Shown here: piece after piece, positions 15,627 through 23,277 of the stretch
Position numbering within the stretch: position 1 is the first letter of the stretch
Layout: the number at the start of each line of letters is the position of its first letter
Assembly (NCBI GenBank): GCA_902494245.1
Contig: CABUSR010000028.1
Coordinates: forward strand, 1 to 25,092
Direction of reading: 5' to 3'
DNA: 25,092 nt
Source: an uncultured Collinsella sp.
GTDB taxonomy: Bacteria; Actinomycetota; Coriobacteriia; Coriobacteriales; Coriobacteriaceae
Notes under the pieces: model-generated
What the model saw: the letters and a program-made list of their open reading frames with translations, nothing else
Databases searched by the model: none
Told to the model about the DNA's origin: nothing
Made by a program: the position numbers and the translations under genes

Positions 15627-16592
15627 CTACGAACGGCGCGGCTCGGGAACCACGAGCCTATCGGGGCTCGCGCCCTCGGCATCCATCAGGCTCACGTAGC
15701 GAATCGACGGATCCCCATACATCGCGTAGTAATAATTGCCCGTGCGCGCGCTAAAGCATCCGGTGTAGATAGTCTTCTCGAACTTGCCATCACCCATCCT
15801 GGACGCTCCCTCGATCATCACCACGCCCTCGAGCGAGCGGAACATGCGAACGACGTTTTCGGTCTCGCTCTCCTTTTGCGGGTAATTGGCATTGAGGTAC
15901 GCCGCCTTTACAAAACGGCTCGGCGAATAGCAATCGCCCGGAATGCCGCGCATGCCGGCACCGGCTCCATAGGGCTTGAGCTCGGCACCACGCCATGTCG
16001 CCGTCTGCGGAAAATCGCTTGTGGCGGTGATATAGGTGCGCAGGTTTTCCATGTGCCACGGGAAGGTCGGCTGGTTGGCAAGGGTGTCGACCGGATCGTC
16101 GTATACATGCAGGCCGTCAGCCATCATCTCGACCACGATGCTGCGCTGGCTGTCGCCGATAATCCAATGGAGCAGCGACACGCCCAGCCCCTCTCCGGCA
16201 GATTTGGCGACAATCACCGTGTCGCGCAGCGCGGCCTCGACCTCATCGACCGTCGAGAACGTCGCTGCCACCCACAGGGGAAACTCATAGGCCGCGATAT
16301 TGGTCTTGCCGTCGACAGGATCCTCGGCATACTCGGCATAACCCGGGAAATTGAGACCCGCCACGGCGAGGCCCGCATCGTTGCCGCAATCGAAAAACAT
16401 AGGGTAGTTCTTGTAATCGATGCACATACCGATCACCGCGTGCGCCGCTGTCGCGTCGTCGATAAACGAATACGGAATGTGAAACCCGCGCGGCATCACG
16501 CGAACCTGTTGGCCGTAGTCAAAGCTCCAGTCGAGGTTGCGGCCCAAATACATGTGGCCAGAATTATCGGTAAATCGAATACTCGTGCACAT
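15627..16592 (-). CDS. bsh: Bile salt hydrolase (choloylglycine hydrolase family)
   Basis: A 321-residue Ntn hydrolase that cleaves the amide between bile acid and glycine or taurine. The start Met is followed directly by the nucleophile (MCTSIRF, Cys2), which becomes N-terminal after Met removal. Other active-site residues are in place: Arg18 and Asp21 in GRNLDWSF, Asn81 in GLNFPGYAEY, Asn173 in LANQPTF, and Arg226 in GIPGDCYSPSRFV. Size matches known bile salt hydrolases (about 315-330). No signal peptide is present, as expected for a cytoplasmic enzyme. The ATG at 16592 has GGAGG 4 bases upstream; the longer frame to 16655 would bury the essential Cys and is rejected. Penicillin V acylase belongs to the same family, but the residues fit bile salt hydrolase better. 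Confidence 0.9.
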   Translation of the reverse strand: MCTSIRFTDNSGHMYLGRNLDWSFDYGQQVRVMPRGFHIPYSFIDDATAAHAVIGMCIDYKNYPMFFDCGNDAGLAVAGLNFPGYAEYAEDPVDGKTNIAAYEFPLWVAATFSTVDEVEAALRDTVIVAKSAGEGLGVSLLHWIIGDSQRSIVVEMMADGLHVYDDPVDTLANQPTFPWHMENLRTYITATSDFPQTATWRGAELKPYGAGAGMRGIPGDCYSPSRFVKAAYLNANYPQKESETENVVRMFRSLEGVVMIEGASRMGDGKFEKTIYTGCFSARTGNYYYAMYGDPSIRYVSLMDAEGASPDRLVVPEPRRS

Positions 16593-16658
16593 AGCGCCTC
16601 CTAGCCTTACGTTCTTGCTAAGATTATTGTCTCCAAACAAAAAGGCGCTAAACACAAA

Positions 16659-16692
16659 AGCCCGGGCATGACAACAATGTCATGCCCGGGCT
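16659..16692 (-). terminator. Strong hairpin terminator downstream of the second deformylase-like gene
   Basis: A perfect 15-bp stem (16659-16673 with 16678-16692), loop ACAA, followed on the minus strand by TTTTGTGTTT. It lies 145 bases past the stop codon of the 16837-17256 gene, so it probably ends a transcript that includes the long inverted repeat. Confidence 0.85.
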
Positions 16693-16733
16693 ATTCAAGC
16701 AGGATAAACTCAACCAAGTTAACCCCGCAGGTC

Positions 16734-16842
16734 GTCTAAGGGGTCAAAGTGCCGCAGATTGCCACGAAAGAGGAGCGAAGCGTACTTAAGGTACGCGAGC
16801 GACGATTGAGCGGCAAGGTGCGGTGCTTTGGTCCCCTTAGAC
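16734..16842. repeat. 109-base imperfect inverted repeat overlapping a gene end
   Basis: Outer arms GTCTAAGGGG (16734-16743) and CCCCTTAGAC (16833-16842) pair perfectly. Next, CAAAGTGCCGCA pairs with TGCGGTGCTTTG through two G.U wobbles, then TTGCC with GGCAA, an internal loop, and a central GCGTAC-TTAAG-GTACGC stem. GAGCGA flanks the centre on both sides. The right arm contains the stop codon of the second deformylase-like gene. The layout resembles a dispersed palindromic element or a structured RNA. I believe similar GAGCGAAGCGTAC sequences occur elsewhere in Collinsella, but this is from memory only. Confidence 0.7.
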
Positions 16843-17256
16843 CAACTTTCCAAGACAGTGGTCGATCATATGCTGGATCATCTGTGCCTCAAAGCCCGCG
16901 TAGTCGCGGCGGCACTCCTTCATCTTGCCGTCGACGATCTGATCAAAGGCGACCTTGCACTTGATATAGCGCGTGGACTTGGTGACCTCCTCGTGCGTCA
17001 GGCAGCTCTCCTCCATCTTGCTGGCGCCCAGGCCAAACACCAGACGGGGGTTGTAGAGCACGTGGGGCTCGCCGGCGTCGTCCAGATAGACGCAGACCTT
17101 CTTGGTAACGCCAATCTGGTTGGCGGCCAAGCAGCCGGCATCGTCGAGCGACTTGATGGTATCGATCAGGTCCTGAGCAACCGACTCGTCCTCGACGGTC
17201 GCAACCTCGCAACGCTGGGACAGGATAGCCTCGTCGTGGCAAAGCTCTTTAATCAT
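16837..17256 (-). CDS. Peptide deformylase-like protein lacking the catalytic Glu
   Basis: A 139-residue homologue of the deformylase at 2784. It begins MIK like that protein and keeps Gln47 in LAANQIG and Cys85. The EGCLS motif is ESCLT, however, and the QHEIDH motif is QHMIDH (His129, Met130, His133). The three metal ligands remain but the catalytic glutamate is methionine. In known deformylases loss of this Glu abolishes or severely reduces activity, so this may be a metal-binding pseudoenzyme or have a changed reaction. The ATG at 17256 is chosen because GGAGG lies 5 bases before it; the ATG at 17268 has no such site. Its stop codon lies in a long inverted repeat. It is divergent from the purine permease gene. 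Confidence 0.82.
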   Translation of the reverse strand: MIKELCHDEAILSQRCEVATVEDESVAQDLIDTIKSLDDAGCLAANQIGVTKKVCVYLDDAGEPHVLYNPRLVFGLGASKMEESCLTHEEVTKSTRYIKCKVAFDQIVDGKMKECRRDYAGFEAQMIQHMIDHCLGKLV

Positions 17257-17289
17257 ACGTTCCTCCATAGGGGTCGTTGTAACCGCTTA

Positions 17290-17394
17290 AGTATACGGTA
17301 CCTACACAATTTCATGCGAAAGATACCGCCCGTCCGTTGCAAACCGCCGAACATCAACATGCGAGGAACACCAACTTCACAAAGGCGATATAGT
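17290..17394. promoter_or_regulatory. Divergent promoter region, deformylase-like / purine permease
   Basis: The 193-base gap contains TATACT on the minus strand (17290-17295) and TATAGT on the plus strand (17389-17394) as -10 candidates. Neither has a clear -35. I saw no purine riboswitch core here. Confidence 0.3.
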
Positions 17395-17449
17395 GGGTGA
17401 GTTCGTGTCAATCGGCCTAAACTCGGGGCCGAACAAGGAAAGGGTATGC

Positions 17450-18760
17450 ATGGACGAACTATTTCACGTCAGTGAGCGCAAGTCCACAATCGGGACCGAA
17501 CTCCGCGCTGGACTGACAACATTCCTGGCGATGGCCTACATCATCGCCGTCAACCCCGCGGTGCTCTCGGGCGCTGGCATCGATGCGGGAGCGCTCGCCT
17601 GCGCCACCTGCCTGGGCGCCGGCATCATGACCATCTGCATGGGCATCTTCGCTAACCGCCCGCTCGCCTGCGCGTCGGGCTTAGGCGTCAACGCGATGAT
17701 CGCTGGAATCACCACCACCGTCTGCGGCGGTGACTGGCACGTGGCCATGAGCGTCATCTTCCTCGAGGGTATCGTCATCTTGCTGCTCGTGCTTTGTGGC
17801 CTGCGCGAGGCCATCATGGACGCCATCCCGGTTGTCCTGCGTCACGCCATCTCGGTGGGTCTGGGCCTGTTCATCGCCATGATTGGCCTGTGCGATGCCG
17901 GCATTATCACCGCTGGCGCCGGTACACTCGTCGGTCTGGGCGACATCACCTCCCCCACCTTCATCGTCGGCATCATCTCCATCCTAGTGACAGTCGCCCT
18001 CGCCTGCCGCAACGTCCCCGGCTCGCTGCTCATCGGCATCGTCGTCGCCGTCATCGCCGGTATCCCCCTAGGTGTGACCCAGGCTCCGACCGGTATCATC
18101 GCCCCGCTCGACTTCTCGAGCATCGGTGGCCCCATCGCCGACGCCGGCGGCGTGCCCGCCATCGTCAAGGTCCTTACCGACCCCACGCTCCTCGTCATCT
18201 CGTTCTCGCTGCTCATGAGTGACTTCTTCGACACCATGGGCACCGCGATGGCCGTGGCCAAGCAGGGCGAGTTCCTCACCGACGACGGCAACGTCGAGGA
18301 TATCAAGGAGATCCTGATCGTCGACTCCGCCGCCGCTGCTGTGGGCGGTTTCATGGGCGTCTCCTCCATCACCACCTTCGTCGAGTCCACCTCTGGCGCT
18401 GCCGACGGTGGCCGCACGGGCCTCACCTCCGTCACCACCGGCGTGTTGTTCATTCTCGCCGCGTTCTTCTCCCCCATCGTCACCATCGTTTCCAGCGCCG
18501 CCACCTGCGGTGCTCTGGTCTACGTCGGCTACCTCATGATGAGCGAGGCCTCCGAGATCGACTGGTCCGACGTGTCGCAGGGTTTCCCGGCGTTCATGAT
18601 TGTCGCCGGCGTGCCCTTCACCTACTCCATCTCTGCCGGCATTGGCCTGGGCTTTATCGCCTACGTGATCGTCGCGCTCTTTAAGGGCGAGGCCTCCAAG
18701 ATCAAGCCGCTCATGTGGATCGCAGCCCTTGCCTTCCTCGTCTACTTCTTCGTAGCGTAA
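17450..18760 (+). CDS. AzgA-type purine (adenine/guanine/hypoxanthine) permease
   Basis: A 436-residue integral membrane protein of the NCS2 / AzgA branch, with about 12-14 membrane segments. Recognisable parts are AGLTTFLAMAYIIAVNPAVLS near residue 22, ANRPLACASGLGVNAMIA near 68, SLLMSDFFDTMGTAMAVA near 245, and VESTSGAADGGRTGLTSV near 310. It imports purine bases with protons across the cytoplasmic membrane. Which base is preferred cannot be told. The ATG at 17450 has AAGGAAAGGG ending 5 bases before it; the frame is open to 17393 but has no ribosome binding site there. A terminator follows 28 bases after the stop. No purine riboswitch was seen upstream. Confidence 0.9.
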   Translation: MDELFHVSERKSTIGTELRAGLTTFLAMAYIIAVNPAVLSGAGIDAGALACATCLGAGIMTICMGIFANRPLACASGLGVNAMIAGITTTVCGGDWHVAMSVIFLEGIVILLLVLCGLREAIMDAIPVVLRHAISVGLGLFIAMIGLCDAGIITAGAGTLVGLGDITSPTFIVGIISILVTVALACRNVPGSLLIGIVVAVIAGIPLGVTQAPTGIIAPLDFSSIGGPIADAGGVPAIVKVLTDPTLLVISFSLLMSDFFDTMGTAMAVAKQGEFLTDDGNVEDIKEILIVDSAAAAVGGFMGVSSITTFVESTSGAADGGRTGLTSVTTGVLFILAAFFSPIVTIVSSAATCGALVYVGYLMMSEASEIDWSDVSQGFPAFMIVAGVPFTYSISAGIGLGFIAYVIVALFKGEASKIKPLMWIAALAFLVYFFVA

Positions 18761-18787
18761 CGGCATAGTCTGCCGAAGCAAAACAAC

Positions 18788-18828
18788 AAGGCGCGGAGTC
18801 GCATCGAACGGCTCCGCGCCTTTCTTTT
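18788..18828 (+). terminator. Terminator of the purine permease
   Basis: A 14-bp stem (18788-18801 with 18809-18822) containing one G.U pair, a 7-base loop, and the T-tract TTTCTTTT to 18828. Confidence 0.9.
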
Positions 18829-18897
18829 AGCGTCTGCCCCCGTGCCAGCGTGCGACAATTGAGGCTGTCAATATCACAACACCGAGAGAAGCCTGCC

Positions 18898-19563
18898 TTG
18901 GAAGCGCATCATAAGCAGATAACCGTTTATTCAGAGTGTGTGGAAGGCGCGCCCGTCATCTACCTCCCCGTGGTTATGGGCGACGGTAGTGAAGTCTACG
19001 AGCGCTGCCGAGAGCTCGACTGCCCGCCATTCACCCTTGTCGCCATTGGAGGGCTCGATTGGAATCGCGAGCTGAGCCCCTGGGAATGTGAGGGAACTAT
19101 ACGAGATGCCGAGCCCTTTGGTGGACAGGCTGCTGGTTTTCTTGACGAGTTGTTGAAGCAGATAATCCCCCAGGCCGAATCATCGCTCCCGCAACCGCCC
19201 GCCTGGCGCGGCGTTGCCGGCTACTCGTTGGCGGGTCTTTTTGCACTGTGGACACTTTGGCAAACAGATGTCTTTGAGCGCGCGGCAAGTGCATCGGGGT
19301 CGCTGTGGTTCCCCGGCTTTATCGACTACGCGCGCGAGCGCACGATGACAGCCACGCCCGACGCCGCCTATCTGTCGCTCGGTAAAAAGGAAACCAAGAC
19401 GCCCAACCGCATGATGCGGCACGTACTCGACGATACGCACGCGATGGAAGAGCTGTTTATAGAGCGTGACATTCCAACAACGCTGGAGCTCAACCCCGGC
19501 AACCACTTTGCCCAAACTGACCTGCGCATGGCGCGCGGCATCCACTGGATACTGACGCATTAA
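18898..19563 (+). CDS. Alpha/beta-hydrolase, IroE/Fes-like putative esterase
   Basis: A 221-residue alpha/beta hydrolase of the esterase-D / siderophore-esterase-like group. The nucleophile elbow GYSLAG gives the catalytic Ser, and the C-terminal NPGNHF gives the catalytic His. There is no signal peptide. The substrate is not known; members cleave esters of siderophores or other acyl esters. The start is uncertain. The frame is open from a GTG at 18850 that has no ribosome binding site. A TTG at 18898 has GAGAG 9 bases before it and gives a normal family N-terminus (MEAHHKQITVYSE), so it is preferred. It is a single gene between two terminators, convergent with uraA. Confidence 0.75.
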   Translation: MEAHHKQITVYSECVEGAPVIYLPVVMGDGSEVYERCRELDCPPFTLVAIGGLDWNRELSPWECEGTIRDAEPFGGQAAGFLDELLKQIIPQAESSLPQPPAWRGVAGYSLAGLFALWTLWQTDVFERAASASGSLWFPGFIDYARERTMTATPDAAYLSLGKKETKTPNRMMRHVLDDTHAMEELFIERDIPTTLELNPGNHFAQTDLRMARGIHWILTH

Positions 19564-19603
19564 AAATGGCGCCCACGCGTACATACGCATGGACGCCATT
19601 TTT
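19562..19603. terminator. Bidirectional terminator between esterase and uraA
   Basis: An 18-bp stem (19562-19579 with 19586-19603), two mismatches, loop TACATA, with five A at one end and five T at the other. It overlaps the esterase stop codon and serves both convergent genes. Confidence 0.88.
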
Positions 19604-19623
19604 AATTTGGCTGAACGCAGCTA

Positions 19624-20958
19624 CTATTCAGCAGTCTCCTCAAGCTCGGAAGTATCGAACTCAAAGTCATTACCGGGCAGGATGGCGTTGAGCACAATGC
19701 CCACCAGCGAGCCCACGGCAAGGCCCGAAAGCGAAATCGTCACGCCGCCCAGCTCCAGCACGATGGCACCGGCGGTACTGTAGGCAATGCCGAGCGAAAG
19801 CACGAGCACCAGAGCCGCCACCAGCACGTTGCGGTTGTTCTGGAAATCAACCTGATTCTCGATGAGGTTACGCACGCCAACGGCGCTGATCATGCCGTAG
19901 AGCACGAGCGACACACCGCCGATAACGCACGCCGGCATGGCGGCAATCACCGCAGCAAACTTGGGGCAGAACGAAAGCACAATGGCGCAGCAGGCGGCAA
20001 TGCGAATCACACGCGGGTCGAACACGCGCGTAAGCGCAAGCACGCCGGTGTTCTCGCCATACGTGGTGTTGGCCGGAGCGCCAAAGAGCGACGCCAAGAT
20101 GGTCGCCAGGCCATCGCCGAGTAGGGTACGGTGCAGACCGGGATCGGCAATGTAATTGCGTTCGCAGGTAGAGCCAATGGCGGAGATATCGCCAATGTGC
20201 TCAATCATGGTCGCAAAGGCCAGCGGCATGATGGTGATGATGGCCGTCGTGGCAAGACCGCTATCGAACTGCGGGCCAAAGAGCGCAAACACGGTGTTGC
20301 CCCACACGATGGGCAGACCGACCCAGGGGGCGGCTGCGACGCCAGAGAAGTCGACCTCGCCCAACGCGGCCGCAACGGCATAGCTCACCACAACGCCCAG
20401 CAAAATCGGCACGATCTTGACCATGCCGCGGCCCCAAATATTGCAGACGACGATCACGGCCACAGCGATGACGGCGACAAGCCAGTTGGTCTGGCAGTTG
20501 GCAATGGCAGAGCTTGCCAAGATCAGGCCGATGGAAATGACGATGGGGCCGGTCACCACCGGCGGGAAGAAACGCATAACGCGCTTGGCGCCAAAGGCAC
20601 GGAACAGGGCCGCCAGCACCGGATAGAGCAGGCCGGCGCAGGCTACGCCCAGGCAGGCGTAGGGCAAAAGCTCGGTCTCTCCGTTGGGCGCGATTGCGGC
20701 ATAACCAGCAATAAAGGCAAACGATGAGCCCAAAAATGCCGGCACCTTACCGTGCGACAGGAAGTGGAACAACAGTGTGCCGATGCCGGCGAACAGAAGC
20801 GTCGCCGAAACGGAAAGGCCGGTAAGCACGGGCACGAGCACCGTGGCTCCGAACATCGCAAACATGTGTTGCAAACCCAACACAAACATGCGCGGGCGGC
20901 CGAGCGACGATGCATCGTAGATGGCATCGGTGACGGCGGGCGTCGAGGATTGGGACAT
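19624..20958 (-). CDS. uraA: Uracil permease (NCS2 family)
   Basis: A 444-residue membrane transporter close to E. coli UraA, which imports uracil with protons. Family marks are GLQHMFAMFGATVLVPVLTGL (residues 28-48), MIEHIGDISAIG with the first substrate-binding Glu, and GAPANTTYGENTGV with the second Glu. About 14 membrane segments, and an acidic C-terminal tail. The ATG at 20958 has AAGGA 5 bases before it (AAGGACTTCC). It lies 123 bases after the methyltransferase gene on the same strand. A TACAAT at 21029-21034 may be its own -10 box. No PyrR site or attenuator was recognised. Confidence 0.92.
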   Translation of the reverse strand: MSQSSTPAVTDAIYDASSLGRPRMFVLGLQHMFAMFGATVLVPVLTGLSVSATLLFAGIGTLLFHFLSHGKVPAFLGSSFAFIAGYAAIAPNGETELLPYACLGVACAGLLYPVLAALFRAFGAKRVMRFFPPVVTGPIVISIGLILASSAIANCQTNWLVAVIAVAVIVVCNIWGRGMVKIVPILLGVVVSYAVAAALGEVDFSGVAAAPWVGLPIVWGNTVFALFGPQFDSGLATTAIITIMPLAFATMIEHIGDISAIGSTCERNYIADPGLHRTLLGDGLATILASLFGAPANTTYGENTGVLALTRVFDPRVIRIAACCAIVLSFCPKFAAVIAAMPACVIGGVSLVLYGMISAVGVRNLIENQVDFQNNRNVLVAALVLVLSLGIAYSTAGAIVLELGGVTISLSGLAVGSLVGIVLNAILPGNDFEFDTSELEETAE

Positions 20959-21081
20959 GGAAGTCCTTTCATGATGGAAGGGCGATCAGGTATATCGGAT
21001 AACCTGCCCGAACGATACGATCCGAACCATTGTACGTGATACACCATGTCTCGCGCGCGCCGTCACCTGCAAACGGTAGCG

Positions 21082-22215
21082 TTACTTCCAAACGCGCTCG
21101 GCAATGCGCTTGACCAGCGCGATCTTTGCCCACTGCTCGTCCTCGGTCAGCTTGTTGCCAATCTCACAGCTGGCAAAGCCGCACTGGGGCGACAGGTACA
21201 GGTTCTCGAGCGGCACATACTTTGCGGCCTCGTGGATACGTTCGACGATAACGTCCTCGTCCTCAAGCTCAGCCGCCTTTGTAGTGACCAGTCCCAGCAC
21301 GACCTTCTTGCCGGGAGCAACGTACTTGAGCGGCTCAAAGCCACCGGCGCGCGGCGTATCGAACTCAAGGTAGAACGCATCGACGTCCTCGTGCGCAAAC
21401 AGGTACGGTGCAATGGGATCGTAACCACCCTCGAAGGCATACGTGGAGTGATAGTTGCCGCGACACACGTGCGTATTGATAACCAGATCGTCGGGCTTGC
21501 CCGCGATGGCGGCATTGTTGAGCGCCACGCCCAGCTCGCTCACTTTTTGCAGGTCAACCGGGCTCATGCCGGTCTTGGACACAAAGTCGGTATCGCAATA
21601 GATGCCCCAGGTGCAGTCATCAAATTGGATGTTGCGGCAACCCGCGGCATACAGGTCGGCAATCACGGTGCGGTATGCTGCGGCAATGGCATCGGCGAGC
21701 TCTTCGTCGGTCTTATAGACGGCACGCAGGCTCTCCTGCTGGCCATCACAGCGGTCGAGTGTGACTTCGGAGAACGTCTGGATCGGCGCCGGAATGGTCT
21801 GGCGCGCGATCTGGCCCTCACCCTCGAGCGACTTGACAAATTTGAAGTGCTCGACGAACGGATGGTTCTCGCCGCTAATGGGACCGGTTACCGCGGCGGT
21901 GTCGGCGGTAGTCTCCTCATCGTGAAACATGTAGCCCGTGCGCGAGGCGCGGCGCTCAATGCCGTTGAGTCCCCACATAAAATCGAGGTGCCAGTAGCTG
22001 CGGCGGAACTCGCCATCGGTAATCACCTGCAGGCCGGCAGCCTTCTGCTTGGCCACTAAGTCGCGGATGGCCTCGTCCTCGACGGCCTTAAGGCCGGAAG
22101 CGTCGAGTTTACCCGCGACATAGGCGGCACGGGCATCCTTTACAGCCTGCGGACGAAGAAAACTGCCGACGATATCGGCGCGAAACGGCGCGTTCGGTTG
22201 AATCGAAGTGCTCAT
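21082..22215 (-). CDS. MetE-C-like methyltransferase (YxjG/YxjH type)
   Basis: A 377-residue protein matching the C-terminal catalytic half of cobalamin-independent methionine synthase, without the N-terminal half (MetE is about 750 residues). Zinc ligands can be placed: His249 and Cys251 in INTHVCRGN, Glu284 in FYLEFDTPR, and Cys345 in SPQCGFAS. It likely transfers a methyl group to homocysteine, from a donor other than, or in addition to, methyl-folate. ATG 22215 is chosen because AAGGGAG lies 6 bases before it; the frame is open to 22233. It lies downstream of a LysR gene with a LysR-like box in the gap. No SAM riboswitch was seen. Confidence 0.88.
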   Translation of the reverse strand: MSTSIQPNAPFRADIVGSFLRPQAVKDARAAYVAGKLDASGLKAVEDEAIRDLVAKQKAAGLQVITDGEFRRSYWHLDFMWGLNGIERRASRTGYMFHDEETTADTAAVTGPISGENHPFVEHFKFVKSLEGEGQIARQTIPAPIQTFSEVTLDRCDGQQESLRAVYKTDEELADAIAAAYRTVIADLYAAGCRNIQFDDCTWGIYCDTDFVSKTGMSPVDLQKVSELGVALNNAAIAGKPDDLVINTHVCRGNYHSTYAFEGGYDPIAPYLFAHEDVDAFYLEFDTPRAGGFEPLKYVAPGKKVVLGLVTTKAAELEDEDVIVERIHEAAKYVPLENLYLSPQCGFASCEIGNKLTEDEQWAKIALVKRIAERVWK

Positions 22216-22255
22216 AGGTATCTCCCTTTGCATTGGTTGCTTTACTGGGACAGAG

Positions 22256-22269
22256 TATGAGCGCTCATA
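22256..22269. promoter_or_regulatory. 14-bp palindrome in the leader of the methyltransferase gene
   Basis: TATGAGCGCTCATA is a perfect palindrome 41 bases before the methyltransferase start, downstream of the candidate -10 boxes. It could be a second operator, or form a small stem at the 5' end of the mRNA. Confidence 0.35.
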
Positions 22270-22281
22270 TGGTCATCGTAA

Positions 22282-22323
22282 AATATACGTTTATAACAGT
22301 TTGATATAGATGCTTCCTATATC
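22282..22323 (-). promoter_or_regulatory. LysR-type box and promoter before the methyltransferase gene
   Basis: A perfect inverted repeat GATATAG-N7-CTATATC (22303-22323) has the ATA-N-TAT form typical of LysR sites. On the minus strand, TATATT (22282-22287) or TATAAA (22290-22295) can serve as -10, and the -35 position falls in the repeat without a consensus. The neighbouring LysR protein (22371-23267) is the natural candidate to bind it. Confidence 0.5.
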
Positions 22324-22370
22324 AGTCTGGACTGTCATAAAGAGACTTGAACCGTGCGGAGCACAGCAGC

Positions 22371-23267
22371 CTAGATATGCTGACGAATCGCGTCGATATA
22401 GGCCCGACCGTAGCGCGTGAGCGTCGTGTTCTTGCGCGTGATGATGCCAATCTCCATGTACTCGTCCACGTCGAGCGGAATCGAGATAATGCCGGGGCCG
22501 TTGAGCTCGTGGCTGATCACGCCCGAGCATACCGTGTAGCCGTTGAGGCCCATGGCCAAATTGAACAACGTCGCACGGTCGCGCACGCGGATATTTTTGC
22601 GACGCTCGAACGTCGAGGTCAGCTCCTCGGAATAGTAAAACGAGTTGTAGCTGCCCTGCTCGTAGGACAGGAACGGGTAGTCTTCCAAGTCCTCAAGCGT
22701 CACGCTGGAGCGGTCCGCCAGCGGATGGTCGGCGCAGACGAAGACATGCGGCGTGGCGCAGAAGAGCCCTTCGAATACGAGCTCATTGGCCGCCAGCATG
22801 CGCTCGATGACCTCGCGATTGTGCTCCGACAGATACAGGATGCCGAGCTCGCTTTTCATATGCGCGACATCCTCGATAATCTCGTGAGTCTGCTCCTCGC
22901 GCAGGGTGAAGTCGTAACGCGCGGCATCGAACTCGCGGATCACGTCGACAAACGCGTTGACGGCAAAGGAATAATGCTGGCAGCTCACACTAAAGTGCGG
23001 CACCTGCTCGGATGCGCCCTTGTACTTGCCCTCGAGCAGGTCGGCCTGGTCGAGTACCTGGCGCGCATAGCCCAAGAAGGTCTCGCCTTCCTCGGACACA
23101 ATGACGCCCTTGTTGGTGCGCTCAAAGATGTGCACACCCATCTCGTTTTCGAGATCGCGAATCGACGCGGTAATCGAAGGCTGCGATACAAAGAGCCGGC
23201 GCGAGGCCTCGGTAATGCTGCCGCATTCGGCAACTTTGACGACATATCTGAGCTGCTGGAGCTTCAT
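22371..23267 (-). CDS. LysR-family regulator (CysB/CysL-like layout)
   Basis: A 298-residue LysR protein. It begins MKLQQLRYVVKVAECGSITEASRRLFVSQPSITASIRDLENEM, a standard winged helix, and the effector domain follows from about residue 90. The ATG at 23267 has AAGGAG about 6 bases before it; the longer frame to 23474 overlaps the HAD gene and is rejected. The ribosome binding site shares bases with the stop codon of the HAD gene, so the two are probably translationally coupled. It lies upstream of the MetE-C-like gene and may regulate it, which would make methionine or sulfur metabolism the likely setting. That is inferred. Confidence 0.9.
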   Translation of the reverse strand: MKLQQLRYVVKVAECGSITEASRRLFVSQPSITASIRDLENEMGVHIFERTNKGVIVSEEGETFLGYARQVLDQADLLEGKYKGASEQVPHFSVSCQHYSFAVNAFVDVIREFDAARYDFTLREEQTHEIIEDVAHMKSELGILYLSEHNREVIERMLAANELVFEGLFCATPHVFVCADHPLADRSSVTLEDLEDYPFLSYEQGSYNSFYYSEELTSTFERRKNIRVRDRATLFNLAMGLNGYTVCSGVISHELNGPGIISIPLDVDEYMEIGIITRKNTTLTRYGRAYIDAIRQHI

Positions 23268-23277
23268 GGCTGTCTCC

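Noticed and set aside
17257..17449. Purine riboswitch upstream of the purine permease
   Set aside because: The conserved core loops of purine riboswitches were not found in the gap.
22216..22370. SAM riboswitch or T-box before the MetE-C-like gene
   Set aside because: No S-box or T-box conserved sequence is present; the palindromes look like protein-binding sites.
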